Shown: positions 9,589 to 18,543, numbered from the stretch's first letter. The stretch is 64,000 nucleotides of DNA from Litoreibacter ponti (GCF_003054285.1 NZ_QBKS01000002.1:186001-250000); one strand, 5' to 3'. Notes: generated from the letters alone by a model not told the origin. Numbers and translations are program-made.

Positions 9589-9727
9589 CCCTCACCCCTA
9601 GCCCCTCTCCCATTGGGAGAGGGGAACTGCCAGCTGATCGACAAAACGGCATTGAAAGGCATCCATGCGCATTTCTCTGAGGCCGATGCCCCCTTCTCCC
9701 TCGGGGAGAGGGGGTTGGGGGTGAGGG
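9589..9727. repeat. REP-like nested inverted repeat
   Basis: The left outer arm CCCTCACCCCTAGCCCC begins at 9589, and its near-complement GGGGTTGGGGGTGAGGG ends at 9726. Each arm also folds locally. The left hairpin is CCCCTCTCCC-ATT-GGGAGAGGGG (9602-9624, perfect 10-bp stem); the right hairpin lies at 9690-9715 with one mismatch. This layout is that of a bacterial REP/BIME-type intergenic element. It sits between the sulfatase remnant and the DUF559 gene. On RNA the whole unit could form one long hairpin. Confidence 0.7.
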
Positions 9728-9789
9728 CGAGAGATTTCTTCCCAGGGCTCTTCAGTTGTTATTAGGACTTGCATGGCAACCTGAGCCAC

Positions 9790-10143
9790 ATGGCGAGACT
9801 AACGACACGCAAAGCCCGCACGCTTCGACGATGGATGACCGAACCAGAAGATCAACTCTGGCAGTTGCTCCGGAACCGTAAACTCGACAATCTGAAATTC
9901 AGACGAAAGGCTCCGCTTGGCAACTTAGTGGTCGATTTTCTATGTGTTGAGGCAGGTCTGGTCGTCGAGATCACCGGAAAAGGTCAGTTCACGACCCGGC
10001 TAGAGAAACGCGATGCGCGTTTGATAGGCATGGGGTTCGGGGTGCTGCGTTTGCCCCGCGAACAATTGGACGCGCGACCAGAGCAAGCCCTGCGGCAGAT
10101 CGCGCGGGCGGCGCGGCGCAGATGCCATGCCCCAGTGACATAG
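9790..10143 (+). CDS. DUF559 endonuclease-like protein
   Basis: The 117-residue basic protein matches the DUF559 pattern: a basic N-terminus, then EDQLWQLLRNRKLDNLKFRR, then LGNLVVDFLC and LVVEITGKGQ. DUF559 belongs to the PD-(D/E)XK / very-short-patch-repair nuclease fold. The expected D (VVDF) and first E (VVE) are present. The usual VEVDGGQH segment reads VEITGKGQF, so an acidic residue and the His are replaced and activity is doubtful. The ATG at 9790 was preferred to an in-frame TTG at 9769, because the latter has its AGGA only two bases away. It stands alone beside the REP-like repeat, with mnmH 48 bp downstream. Confidence 0.7.
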   Translation: MARLTTRKARTLRRWMTEPEDQLWQLLRNRKLDNLKFRRKAPLGNLVVDFLCVEAGLVVEITGKGQFTTRLEKRDARLIGMGFGVLRLPREQLDARPEQALRQIARAARRRCHAPVT

Positions 10144-10191
10144 GCAATCTCGTTCTGGTTCGCACCACCCAGAACCTATACACTCGCGGAG

Positions 10192-11247
10192 ATGTTCAAG
10201 CCCACCTCTCTCCCGGACCTTCTCTCAGCCGACGTAGATGCCGTTATCGATGTGCGCAGTCCCGCGGAGTTTGCCGAGGACCACGTCCCCGGCGCGATCA
10301 ATTTGCCCGTTCTGGACAATGAAGAGCGGGCGCGGGTCGGCACGATCTACACCCAGATCGCCTCGTTCGAGGCGCGCAAAATCGGCGCGGCGCTGGTCTT
10401 TCGAAACGCCGCCAATCACATAGAGACCACGCTAGCGGGCTACCCCGGCGGGTGGCGACCCCTGGTCTATTGCTGGCGCGGCGGGCAGCGGTCCGGGTCC
10501 TTCACTTGGATGCTGCGCGAAATCGGCTGGCGGGCCGAGGTGATCGAGGGCGGCTACAGAAGCTTCCGCCGCCTTGTGGTCGCCGACCTCTATGACAAGG
10601 ACCTCGCTCAACCCATGATCCGGCTCGGCGGCTACACCGGAACCGCCAAGACCGAGCTGTTGGCCAAGCTGCGCGCGCGCGGTGTTCAGGTGCTCGATCT
10701 CGAGGGGTTGGCGCGTCACCGCGGATCGCTCCTTGGTGCGCGAACAGAGCCTCAGCCAAGCCAGAAGGCCTTCGAGACGGCGCTTGCCGTCGCGCTCAGC
10801 GGGTTTGACCCTGCCCGCCCGGTGATCGTCGAGGCCGAAAGCAGCAAGATCGGCGTCCTGAACCTCCCGCCGTCGCTTTGGTCGGCCATGCAGCGCGCGC
10901 CCCTCATCGAAGTTCGGGCGCCTCTCGACGCGCGGGCAAAATACCTCGCCGAGGCCTATGCGGACATCCTGTCGGACGGCCCTGCGTTGCGCGAAAAGCT
11001 CGAGCCTCTTCGCAAGTATCGCGGTCATGCCACCGTCGATCGCTGGGACGCGCTGATCGCAGCGGGCGACCAAGTCGCGCTCTGCCATGCGCTGGCGGTT
11101 GACCATTACGACCCGGCCTACGCCAAATCCGCAGGCCACCTGCAGGCGCATATCGCGGCGCGGCTTGAGACCGACGCGCTCACGTCGGAAGCGCTCGACA
11201 CACTGGCTGCGCGGATTGAGCAGACGGTTCAGACGATCTCGATCTGA
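10192..11247 (+). CDS. mnmH: tRNA 2-selenouridine synthase (MnmH/SelU)
   Basis: The 351-residue protein has an N-terminal rhodanese domain (about 1-130) with the active-site Cys94 in YCWRGGQRSG. A P-loop domain follows with GGYTGTAKTELL near residue 146. This is the domain order of MnmH/YbbB, which replaces sulfur by selenium in the wobble 2-thiouridine of tRNA, using selenophosphate. The P-loop has Ala where most Walker A motifs have Gly (TGTAKT). Its 3' end overlaps the end of the convergent selD-fusion gene by 19 bp. That gene makes the selenophosphate donor, so both halves of the selenouridine route are side by side. Confidence 0.93.
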   Translation: MFKPTSLPDLLSADVDAVIDVRSPAEFAEDHVPGAINLPVLDNEERARVGTIYTQIASFEARKIGAALVFRNAANHIETTLAGYPGGWRPLVYCWRGGQRSGSFTWMLREIGWRAEVIEGGYRSFRRLVVADLYDKDLAQPMIRLGGYTGTAKTELLAKLRARGVQVLDLEGLARHRGSLLGARTEPQPSQKAFETALAVALSGFDPARPVIVEAESSKIGVLNLPPSLWSAMQRAPLIEVRAPLDARAKYLAEAYADILSDGPALREKLEPLRKYRGHATVDRWDALIAAGDQVALCHALAVDHYDPAYAKSAGHLQAHIAARLETDALTSEALDTLAARIEQTVQTISI

Positions 11248-13349
11248 CCGGGCGCGTCTGTAACCTCACCGATCACGGCAGCCTCGAAGCCTGCCTGTCG
11301 CAGATCGCGGCAGATCGCGTCCGCGTCACCCCCGATGGCCGCCAGCAATCCGCCAGCGGTTTGCGGGTCAAACAGCAAGGCCGCGGGGCCGTCATCCGCC
11401 AGATCTTCAAAGCCCGCACGGTTCTGCGCATAAAGGCTGGAGCGGACGCCTTTCTCTGACAGGTCCAGCGCGCCTTTCAGCAATGGAATGTCGCGCAACA
11501 TGATCCGCGCGCCCACGCCGGAGGCCTCGCAGATATTGCGAAGATGACCGGCCAGCCCGAACCCGGTCACATCGGTCATCGCCGACGCGCCGCGCAACAG
11601 CTCGCTCGCCGCCCCCTGCGGTTGCGCCATCCGCGCGAGGCAAGCGGCGATGTCTGCGCCGGGGCCCGCGTGACGCATATGAGCGGCCATCAGCACACCG
11701 CTGCCCAGCGGCTTGGTCAGGATCAAACGATCCCCGGGACGCGCTCCCGCCAACGTGATTGGCGCGCGTTCGCACAGGCCGGTCACAGTGAACCCCACGA
11801 TCAATTCTGCGCCCATCGTGCTGTGACCGCCGACGATCTCGGCCCCTGCCTCACCCATCACCGCCCGGGCGGTTTCCATGATCTCGGCCATATGCCGTTC
11901 GGCCAGTTCCGGCGTCTGGCGCGGCAGCGTGATCTGGGCCAGCGCCGCCTGTGGTGCTGCCCCCATGGCCCAGATGTCGCCCAATGCATGCACCGCCGCG
12001 ATCCGGGTCATCGCCAGCGGATCCGCCAGAAACCCGCGCAGATGGTCCGTGCTGATCACTTGTTGCGCGCCTCCGGTATCGAGCACCGCGCTGTCATCGC
12101 CAATCGTCTCTCCCAACGCACTTTGCAACACGGCCCGCCCCAGTTTCGAGCCGCAGCCACCGCAAAGCGGCTTGTCCTCAGACGCCGCGCCCGCCGCGCG
12201 TGGCCAAGGCAAGTCAGGAGCCTCTGGCGCAGGCAGATCATCAAATTGCGCCATGAACTTGCGATCAATCCGGTCCTTCCAGCGCCACAAAGCGGGCCCG
12301 GCCAGCGCAATCCCGAACTTCTCGGCCTGCGCGGATTTCTCGCCGAGCGAGATCAGCTTGAGGTAATCCTTTTGCGGCACGTAGGGCCGCAGACCGCCCG
12401 CGCCCGAGAGCGTCGCGCGCAGGTTGTTGAGCAGCACCGGAGCCTGGCGCACCGCGTAGACCCCGGCCTTGGCGCGCGGCGTCTCTACCATCTCCGCGCA
12501 GTCGCCCACGGCGAAGATCGACCCATCGCGCGTGCGCAGCCGTGCGTCGACCTCGACGAACCCGGCCTCGTCCGTGAGGCCGGATTGGGCGAGCCACGGA
12601 TAGGGATGCGCCCCTGCCGCGCCTGTCACGAAGCCTGCTGTCAACTCGCTGCCATCCTCCAGCTCGACCGCTCCCGAATGAAGTCGCACGGGCGCGCAGT
12701 TCTCGCGCAGTGTCACGCCCGCCGCGCGCATCGCCGCCCGCAGCTTCACCGCCGCAGAGCCGCCGACCGCGGTCAAAGCGGTGTCGCGTTCCAGGATCGT
12801 GACCTCCGGTGCGCGGCCCACCGCGCGCAGCCCGTGGGCCATCGCCATCGCAAGCTCCACACCAGCCACGCCGCCGCCGAGAATCACGACCTGCGCCGGA
12901 CCCGAGCCATCGCGGAAGGCCGCCCAGCGCTGCGCGAAGGGGCCCAAAGGCTTGGCGGGCACGCCATATTCTGCAAAGCCCGGCAAATCCGGCATCCGGC
13001 TGGTGATGCCCACATCCAATGACAGAACGTCGTAGCCGATATCGGGCAGACCCTCGACCTGGACGACACCGCGTCCGCGATCCACCGCACAAGCGCGCCC
13101 CTGCACAAAGCGCGCGCCTGCGAATTGCGACAGCCGCACCAGGTCGATGTCCAGCTCGGCGCGGGTGTAGTGGCCCGCCACATGGCCCGGCAGCATGCCC
13201 GAATAGGCGGCAGTGGCGTTGGGATCGATGATGGTCACGCGAGCGCCGGGTAGCGGGTCCATCGCCCATTTGCGCAGCACCAGCGCGTGGGTGTGACCGC
13301 CGCCCACAAGGACCAGATCGCGGCTGAAAGGAAGGCTCGTAGATTGCAT
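11229..13349 (-). CDS. selD: NADH-dehydrogenase-like flavoprotein fused to selenide, water dikinase (SelD)
   Basis: The 706-residue protein has two parts. Residues ~8-370 form a pyridine-nucleotide-disulfide (NDH-2-like) oxidoreductase with FAD motif LVLVGGGHTHALVL, second dinucleotide motif VVILGGGVAGVELA and the FAVGDCAEM FAD-closing motif. Residues ~390-706 are SelD, which makes selenophosphate from selenide and ATP. The catalytic motif reads GGCGSKLG near residue 398, with Cys in the position that is Cys or Sec in the family and the essential Lys three residues on. The start at 13349 was chosen because the sequence then opens directly on the FAD domain; 15 further upstream codons are Arg-rich and unlikely. 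The fusion is known in several bacterial groups and suggests that redox supply of selenide is coupled to its activation. Confidence 0.92.
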   Translation of the reverse strand: MQSTSLPFSRDLVLVGGGHTHALVLRKWAMDPLPGARVTIIDPNATAAYSGMLPGHVAGHYTRAELDIDLVRLSQFAGARFVQGRACAVDRGRGVVQVEGLPDIGYDVLSLDVGITSRMPDLPGFAEYGVPAKPLGPFAQRWAAFRDGSGPAQVVILGGGVAGVELAMAMAHGLRAVGRAPEVTILERDTALTAVGGSAAVKLRAAMRAAGVTLRENCAPVRLHSGAVELEDGSELTAGFVTGAAGAHPYPWLAQSGLTDEAGFVEVDARLRTRDGSIFAVGDCAEMVETPRAKAGVYAVRQAPVLLNNLRATLSGAGGLRPYVPQKDYLKLISLGEKSAQAEKFGIALAGPALWRWKDRIDRKFMAQFDDLPAPEAPDLPWPRAAGAASEDKPLCGGCGSKLGRAVLQSALGETIGDDSAVLDTGGAQQVISTDHLRGFLADPLAMTRIAAVHALGDIWAMGAAPQAALAQITLPRQTPELAERHMAEIMETARAVMGEAGAEIVGGHSTMGAELIVGFTVTGLCERAPITLAGARPGDRLILTKPLGSGVLMAAHMRHAGPGADIAACLARMAQPQGAASELLRGASAMTDVTGFGLAGHLRNICEASGVGARIMLRDIPLLKGALDLSEKGVRSSLYAQNRAGFEDLADDGPAALLFDPQTAGGLLAAIGGDADAICRDLRQAGFEAAVIGEVTDAPGQIEIV

Positions 13350-13428
13350 CTTCGCGCGGTAGCATGACCGCGCGCGCGCGCCTAGCCCGCTCACGCAACT
13401 CTGATCACCGCGTCATCCCGGAGCGCCC

Positions 13429-15210
13429 ATGTCCGATTTCACCACCCGCCCCGAGATTGCCGGCACGTTCGGGGTCGTCACCTCGACCCATTGGATCGCC
13501 TCGCAGGTCGGCATGGCCATGTTGGAGCGCGGCGGAAACGCCTTTGACGCGGCGGTCGCGTGCGGGTTGGTGCTGCAAGTCGTCGAGCCGCATCTGAACG
13601 GCCCCGCAGGCGACATGCCCGCGATTTTCCACGTGGCCGAGACGGGCGAGACGCAGGTGCTCTGCGCCCAGGGCGTCGCACCTGAGGCCGCCACGATCGA
13701 ACACTACCGCGCCCAAGGGCTGACACTGGTGCCGGGCTCCGGCCTGCTGGCGACGGTGGTGCCGGGGGCCTTTGACGGCTGGATGCTGATGCTGCGCGAT
13801 CACGGCACGATGTCGCTGGAAGAGGTCATGCAACCCGCCATCGACTACGCCCGCGACGGCCATCCCGTGCTGCCGCGGGTCTCGAATATCATCGCGGGGC
13901 TGGTCGACTATTTCGCCGAAGAGTGGCCCAGCTCGGCCGCCGTCTGGACGCCGGATGGGCAGGCCCCTGCCCCGCACTCACTGTTCAAAAACCCAGATCT
14001 GGCAGAGACTTACGCAAGGCTTGCCGCCTCTGAAGGCGCGACGCGCGAGGCCCGGATCGACGCCGCCCGCGCCGCGTGGCGCGAGGGGTTCGTGGCGGAC
14101 GCGATCTTCTCGTATCTGGCGGACGCCACAACGCGGGACACTTCCGGCGCGCATCACAAAGCGGTGCTGGCCCCCGCGGACATGGCCGATTGGCGCGCCA
14201 CCTATGAGCCCCCGGTCAGCATCGAGTATCACGGCTGGACCCTGCACAAGACCGGCCCGTGGGGCCAGGGCCCGGTGCTCTTGCAGGCGCTGATGATCCT
14301 CAAGGGGGTCGACTTGGCCGCGATGGACCCGATAGGCGCGGAGTTCACCCACACGGTGATCGAAGCGATCAAGCTCGCCTATGCCGACCGGGAGGCCTAT
14401 TACGGCGACCCCGACCATAGTGAGGTGCCGCTCGAACACCTGCTCTCGGAGGACTACGCCGCCACGCGGCGGGCCGTGATTACCCGGGACGCCTCGATCG
14501 AGCAGCGCCCGGGCATGGTCCCGGGTTTCGAGCATCTCGCCCACGCCTACAAAGAGCGCAGCGCGCGGGATTTCGGCATGGGAGACGTCGCAGCACAGGA
14601 GCCCACCATGGCGCATCTGACCGAGAAGCGCGGCGACACCGTTCATCTCGACGTGATCGACCGCTGGGGCAACATGGTCTCGGCCACGCCCTCGGGCGGC
14701 TGGCTGCAAAGTAGCCCGGTGATCCCGGGCCTTGGCTTTCCGCTGAACTCCCGCGCCCAGATGTTCTGGCTCGACGAGGGATTGCCAACCTCGCTTGCGC
14801 CCGGTCGCAGGCCGCGCACGACCCTGACGCCGAGCCTCGCCGAGAAGGATGGAATGCGGCTCGCTTTCGGCACACCCGGCGGCGATCAGCAGGACCAATG
14901 GCAGCTCATCTGGTTCCTGCGCTTCGTCCATCACGGGCTTGGGATGCAAGAGGGTATGGACGCGCCGCTGTTCCACTCGATGCACTTCCAAGGCTCGTTC
15001 TTCCCACGCGACGCGCACCCCGGCGAGATGATGATCGAGCCCGGTGTGGGCGAGGCCACGATTGCCGAGCTGCGACGGCGCGGCCACATCGTGCACGTGG
15101 CCGAGCCGTGGTCCGTCGGACGCCTCACCGCCGCCCTGCGCCTGCCCGACGGCCGCCTCCGCGCCGCCGCCACGCCCCGATTGATGCAGGCCTACGCGGT
15201 GGGGCGGTGA
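13429..15210 (+). CDS. gamma-glutamyltransferase family protein
   Basis: The 593-residue protein carries GGNAFDAAVACG near the N-terminus and the autoprocessing/catalytic region KRGDTVHLDVIDRWGNMVS, with Thr404 as the likely nucleophile. TPGGDQQDQW and the conserved C-terminus follow. Family members are Ntn hydrolases that are cut into two subunits and remove or transfer gamma-glutamyl groups, or act as amidases or acylases. No signal peptide is visible, which differs from the periplasmic E. coli enzyme and points to a cytoplasmic role; the substrate is unknown. GGAG lies just ahead of the ATG. It is transcribed away from the SelD fusion, 79 bp apart, and appears to be a single-gene unit. Confidence 0.9.
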   Translation: MSDFTTRPEIAGTFGVVTSTHWIASQVGMAMLERGGNAFDAAVACGLVLQVVEPHLNGPAGDMPAIFHVAETGETQVLCAQGVAPEAATIEHYRAQGLTLVPGSGLLATVVPGAFDGWMLMLRDHGTMSLEEVMQPAIDYARDGHPVLPRVSNIIAGLVDYFAEEWPSSAAVWTPDGQAPAPHSLFKNPDLAETYARLAASEGATREARIDAARAAWREGFVADAIFSYLADATTRDTSGAHHKAVLAPADMADWRATYEPPVSIEYHGWTLHKTGPWGQGPVLLQALMILKGVDLAAMDPIGAEFTHTVIEAIKLAYADREAYYGDPDHSEVPLEHLLSEDYAATRRAVITRDASIEQRPGMVPGFEHLAHAYKERSARDFGMGDVAAQEPTMAHLTEKRGDTVHLDVIDRWGNMVSATPSGGWLQSSPVIPGLGFPLNSRAQMFWLDEGLPTSLAPGRRPRTTLTPSLAEKDGMRLAFGTPGGDQQDQWQLIWFLRFVHHGLGMQEGMDAPLFHSMHFQGSFFPRDAHPGEMMIEPGVGEATIAELRRRGHIVHVAEPWSVGRLTAALRLPDGRLRAAATPRLMQAYAVGR

Positions 15211-15395
15211 GTTAATCTTCGCCAAAAAAAATCGAGTTGGACCTGCTTCGCAGAACGAAGTGGCGTGCTTGTAGACGAATTACTTGATCGCACAGCGCCC
15301 CAGTAGATGCGCCATCGTGCTTTCAGGTCCGCGCAGTGACGCAGACACTTTGCAAGAATTTTCTTTGCACTCGGCTGACGGAGCCTTAGCGGAAA

Positions 15396-15866
15396 TTACG
15401 CCAAATGCGCGCGCATCATCCACGCGAATTTCTCGTGGGTCTGGCCGCGGGCGATGCACAGGTCTTCGGTCAGGCTGTCCTCATGCTCCGCCGCCAAGGC
15501 ACCCGCGCTGGCGAGCGTGCCGGCAAGCGTTTCCTGCGCCTCCAGCATCGCGGCGAGCATTTCCTTGTCGGTCGCAGTGCCTTCGTGCTCTTGCACCTTC
15601 GAGCGCTTCAGCATGCCCGCCAAAGTCGCCTCCGCATGGCCGTTCAATGCCTTGATCCGCTCGGCCAGATCGTCCTGTGCGGTGAAGTGATCCTCGTAGA
15701 CCTCCTGGAACAATGCGTGCAGCGGGCCGAAGGACATGCCTTTGACATTCCAGTGGAAATTCTGCGCAAGCATCGTCGTCACGGTGGTCTCAGCCACCGA
15801 TTGGTTCAGCGCATCAACGATTGCGGCGCGGGAGTTGCTGTCGAGCGCGGCTGCGGTCTGGGTCAT
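15396..15866 (-). CDS. dps: Dps/ferritin-like DNA-protection and iron-storage protein
   Basis: The 156-residue protein has the Dps ferroxidase signature: NFHWNVKG, then LHALFQEVYEDH, then DDLAERI. These supply the His, His, Asp and Glu ligands of the dimer-interface iron site. Dps forms dodecamers that oxidise and store iron with peroxide and protect DNA. The start at 15866 is behind AGGAGAGCTCCC, a good ribosome site; longer versions add Arg-rich sequence that is not Dps-like. An Irr/ICE-like palindrome lies 85-101 bp upstream, which fits iron control. It is a single-gene unit. Confidence 0.93.
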   Translation of the reverse strand: MTQTAAALDSNSRAAIVDALNQSVAETTVTTMLAQNFHWNVKGMSFGPLHALFQEVYEDHFTAQDDLAERIKALNGHAEATLAGMLKRSKVQEHEGTATDKEMLAAMLEAQETLAGTLASAGALAAEHEDSLTEDLCIARGQTHEKFAWMMRAHLA

Positions 15867-15950
15867 GGGAGCTCTCCTTCTCAAATGCGCGCCCCGGCGG
15901 CGCGTGTCCTCAAAAGACATAACCATGCCGGTCGTGAATCCAAGCCCTAA

Positions 15951-15967
15951 TTTAGAATAATTCTAAA
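15951..15967. promoter_or_regulatory. Irr-type iron control element (ICE-like palindrome)
   Basis: TTTAGAATAATTCTAAA is a perfect palindrome around one central base. It matches the ICE box bound by the haem-responsive Fur-family regulator Irr in alphaproteobacteria (TTTAGAA-N3-TTCTAAA type). It lies 85 bp upstream of the dps ATG and 7 bp beyond the stop of the FAD/GcvT gene. Iron-storage genes are known Irr targets; binding here is inferred. Confidence 0.65.
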
Positions 15968-15973
15968 AAGAGT

Positions 15974-18385
15974 TCAGCCGCGCTGCAGAGTGTTCCCCGG
16001 ATCGTAGGGGCTGGGCGGTATTACGGTCACTGCCACCCTATCGCCCAACAAATCTGCCTCCAACTTGGAGCCGAGGGCGGCATGTTCCGGCGCGACAAAG
16101 GCATAGGCCAGGTTCATGCCAACGCGGTGGCCGAACGCACCGGAGGTCACCGTGCCGACCACGTCGCCGCCCACCATGATCGATGCACCGGGGTGAGCGG
16201 GGCGGTCTTGTGCGTCGACCTCCAAGGTCACCAATTTCCGCGCCACCTGCCGCGCGGCCAGCGCATCGCGGCCGACGAAATCGCCCTTATCCATCTTCAC
16301 GAACCGGTCCAGCCCCGTCTCGAACGGATCGAACTCGGTCAGCAGATCCGCCTTCCAGTGCAGGTAGCCCTTCTCCATCCGCATCGCTTCCACCGCCCGC
16401 GCGCCGAACAGGCGTAGGCCATTAGCCTCGCCCGCCTGTCGCAGTGCCAGATAGGCCGCGTAGAGCGACGCATTCGGCACGTGGATCTCATAGGCCAGCT
16501 CGCCCGAGAAGCTGACCGCCATCACGGTCGCGGGTGCGATCCCGATGAAGGCCTCGCGCACCGAAAGCCACGGGAACGCCTCTTTCGACCAGTCGGCGCG
16601 GGAGACCGCCGACAGCACGTCGCGGGACTTCGGCCCGGCCAGCACAAGGATGTTCTGATCATTGGTCAGGGAGCGCAGTTGCACATCCTCGCCGTCCCAC
16701 ACGTGCGCCTGTAGCCAATCCATATCATGGCTTTCCGAAGCCGCGGCCGAGCCGTACCAGACCCGCCCATCGGGCAGGTTGGCGACCGTCGCTTCCGCCT
16801 TCACCATGCCGTGGTGGTTGAGCAGGTAAGCCAGCCCGACGCGCCCCGGCTTGCGCGGGATGCGCGAGCACGACATGCGGTCGAGGAAATCATGCACATC
16901 CGTCCCGGTCATCTCGATCCGGTTGAAACCGTTGACCTCTGCCAGCCCGACGCCGTTCTGCACCGCGCGGACCTCGTCCGCGATCACCTGTTCGACATCC
17001 GAGAAGCGGAAGGAATGCGGCTCCTCGAAATCCTCCGACGGGCGGATGTAATCCACCCGCTCCCAGCCGTTCACCACGGTGAATTCAGCGCCTTCCGCCG
17101 CCAAAACAGGGGTCAAAGGCGTGGTCTTCGCAGGGCGGCCCGCGGGGCGATGCTCGTGTGGGAAGTGGAAGCGGAATTCGTTTTGGTAATCCTCAATTGC
17201 CTTCAGCGCGCAAAGCTCCACATTCGTATGGCCCGCAAAGCGACGCGGGTCGAGCACCCAGGTGTCATAGCACGCCTCGCCATGAACGATCTGCTGGGCC
17301 AGAAGCCAGCCATGCCCACCACCCTCGCCCAGGCCCGCGCGCAGGCCAATGATGCAAAACGCGTTGCGCTTGCCCGGGATCGGCCCCACCAGCGGCGCGC
17401 CGTCAATCGTGTAGGTGATCGGGCCGTTCACCACGTTCTTGATCCCCGCCTCCATCAGCGCGGGCATCCGGGCGAACGCGCCCTCCAGCACATCCGTTAC
17501 CCGGTCCAGATCATCGGGGCACAGATCGTTGGAGAAATGCGGGTCGATGCCGTCCATCCCCCAGGTCCGGCAGTCCTGCTCGTAGAAGCCCAGCAGCAGC
17601 CCGTTCTTTTCCTGACGGCAATAGTAGTCGCTGATCGGGCAGCGCAGCAGCGGCATCCGGTGGTCGGCCGCGGCGATCTCCGGCATCTCGTCCGTGACGA
17701 AATACTGGTGCTCCATCGACATGACCGGGTGATGCACCCCCATCATCGCGCCCACCTCGTTGACGCGGTAGCCGCAGGCATTCACCACGATATCCGCCGC
17801 GATCTCGCCCTTGGGCGTGCTGACGATCCAGGTGTCGTCCTCCAGCTGCCGCAAGGCGGTCACGGGCGTGTTGCGATGCACCTCGGCCCCCGCCCTGCGC
17901 GCGCGCCGCGCCAGCGCCTGGCACAGGCTCGCCGGGTCAATGTCGCCATCATTGCCATCCCACAGCCCGCCCACCAGATTATCGGTCGAGATCAGCGGGT
18001 GGCGGCGGGCACATTCCTGCGCATCGACCACCTCGAACTCCACGCCCATGCCGCGCGCCATCGACGCGAAATGGCGGTAGCCGTCCATCTGGGCTTCGGT
18101 GTTGGCCAGCCGAATGCCGCCATCGCCGTGGTTGTAGCTGACCGGGTAGTCCGGGTCGTCCCGCAATTCCTGATACAGCGCAATCGAGTGGCTCTTCAGC
18201 CCCACCATCGTCTGGTTCATCCCGAAATTGGTGACCTGTGCCGCCGAGTGCCATGTCGTGCCAGAGGTCAGCTCGTCGCGCTCCAGCAGCATCACATCGC
18301 TCCACCCTTCCTGGGTCAGATGGTACAGCGTCGAGCACCCGGCGATCCCGCCCCCGATCACCACAACTTTGGTCCGCGTCTTCAT
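15974..18385 (-). CDS. FAD-dependent oxidoreductase/GcvT fusion (dimethylglycine/sarcosine dehydrogenase type)
   Basis: The 803-residue protein has an N-terminal DAO domain (FAD motif VVVIGGGIAGCSTLYHL, residues ~7-24), a central FAO_M segment (~367-425), then GcvT N- and C-terminal folate-binding domains (~430-795). This is the architecture of dimethylglycine and sarcosine dehydrogenases, which oxidise an N-methyl group and pass the formaldehyde unit to tetrahydrofolate. GTTWHSAAQV holds the His that is flavinylated in dimethylglycine dehydrogenase, so FAD may be covalent. It diverges from the MttB-family gene across 158 bp. Both act on methylated amines in other organisms, so a shared role in betaine or methylamine breakdown is likely but not proven. 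Confidence 0.9.
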   Translation of the reverse strand: MKTRTKVVVIGGGIAGCSTLYHLTQEGWSDVMLLERDELTSGTTWHSAAQVTNFGMNQTMVGLKSHSIALYQELRDDPDYPVSYNHGDGGIRLANTEAQMDGYRHFASMARGMGVEFEVVDAQECARRHPLISTDNLVGGLWDGNDGDIDPASLCQALARRARRAGAEVHRNTPVTALRQLEDDTWIVSTPKGEIAADIVVNACGYRVNEVGAMMGVHHPVMSMEHQYFVTDEMPEIAAADHRMPLLRCPISDYYCRQEKNGLLLGFYEQDCRTWGMDGIDPHFSNDLCPDDLDRVTDVLEGAFARMPALMEAGIKNVVNGPITYTIDGAPLVGPIPGKRNAFCIIGLRAGLGEGGGHGWLLAQQIVHGEACYDTWVLDPRRFAGHTNVELCALKAIEDYQNEFRFHFPHEHRPAGRPAKTTPLTPVLAAEGAEFTVVNGWERVDYIRPSEDFEEPHSFRFSDVEQVIADEVRAVQNGVGLAEVNGFNRIEMTGTDVHDFLDRMSCSRIPRKPGRVGLAYLLNHHGMVKAEATVANLPDGRVWYGSAAASESHDMDWLQAHVWDGEDVQLRSLTNDQNILVLAGPKSRDVLSAVSRADWSKEAFPWLSVREAFIGIAPATVMAVSFSGELAYEIHVPNASLYAAYLALRQAGEANGLRLFGARAVEAMRMEKGYLHWKADLLTEFDPFETGLDRFVKMDKGDFVGRDALAARQVARKLVTLEVDAQDRPAHPGASIMVGGDVVGTVTSGAFGHRVGMNLAYAFVAPEHAALGSKLEADLLGDRVAVTVIPPSPYDPGNTLQRG

Positions 18386-18428
18386 GGCACTCTCCGATGC
18401 AAATTCGCGCCACCTTCAGCCCAGCGCG

Positions 18429-18450
18429 GCGCGCAAATCAAGCGCGCAAA
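18429..18450. repeat. direct repeat in the divergent GcvT/MttB promoter
   Basis: GCGCGCAAA occurs at 18429-18437 and again at 18442-18450, 13 bp apart, in the 158-bp region between the two divergent methyl-group genes. It may be a shared regulator site. GC-rich words of this kind can arise by chance, so confidence is low. Confidence 0.25.
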
Positions 18451-18543
18451 CGCGGCTTTGGGAAATCTTAATCTGAGTTTTCATCTTGCCGAGCGGCCAC
18501 ATTTTCGGTTGCTTTTCCGGTCCTTGCGCGCCTTGCTCACCCC

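Noticed and set aside
12140..12180. Selenocysteine TGA in SelD
   Set aside because: The catalytic position is a Cys codon within GGCGSK, so no recoding is needed.
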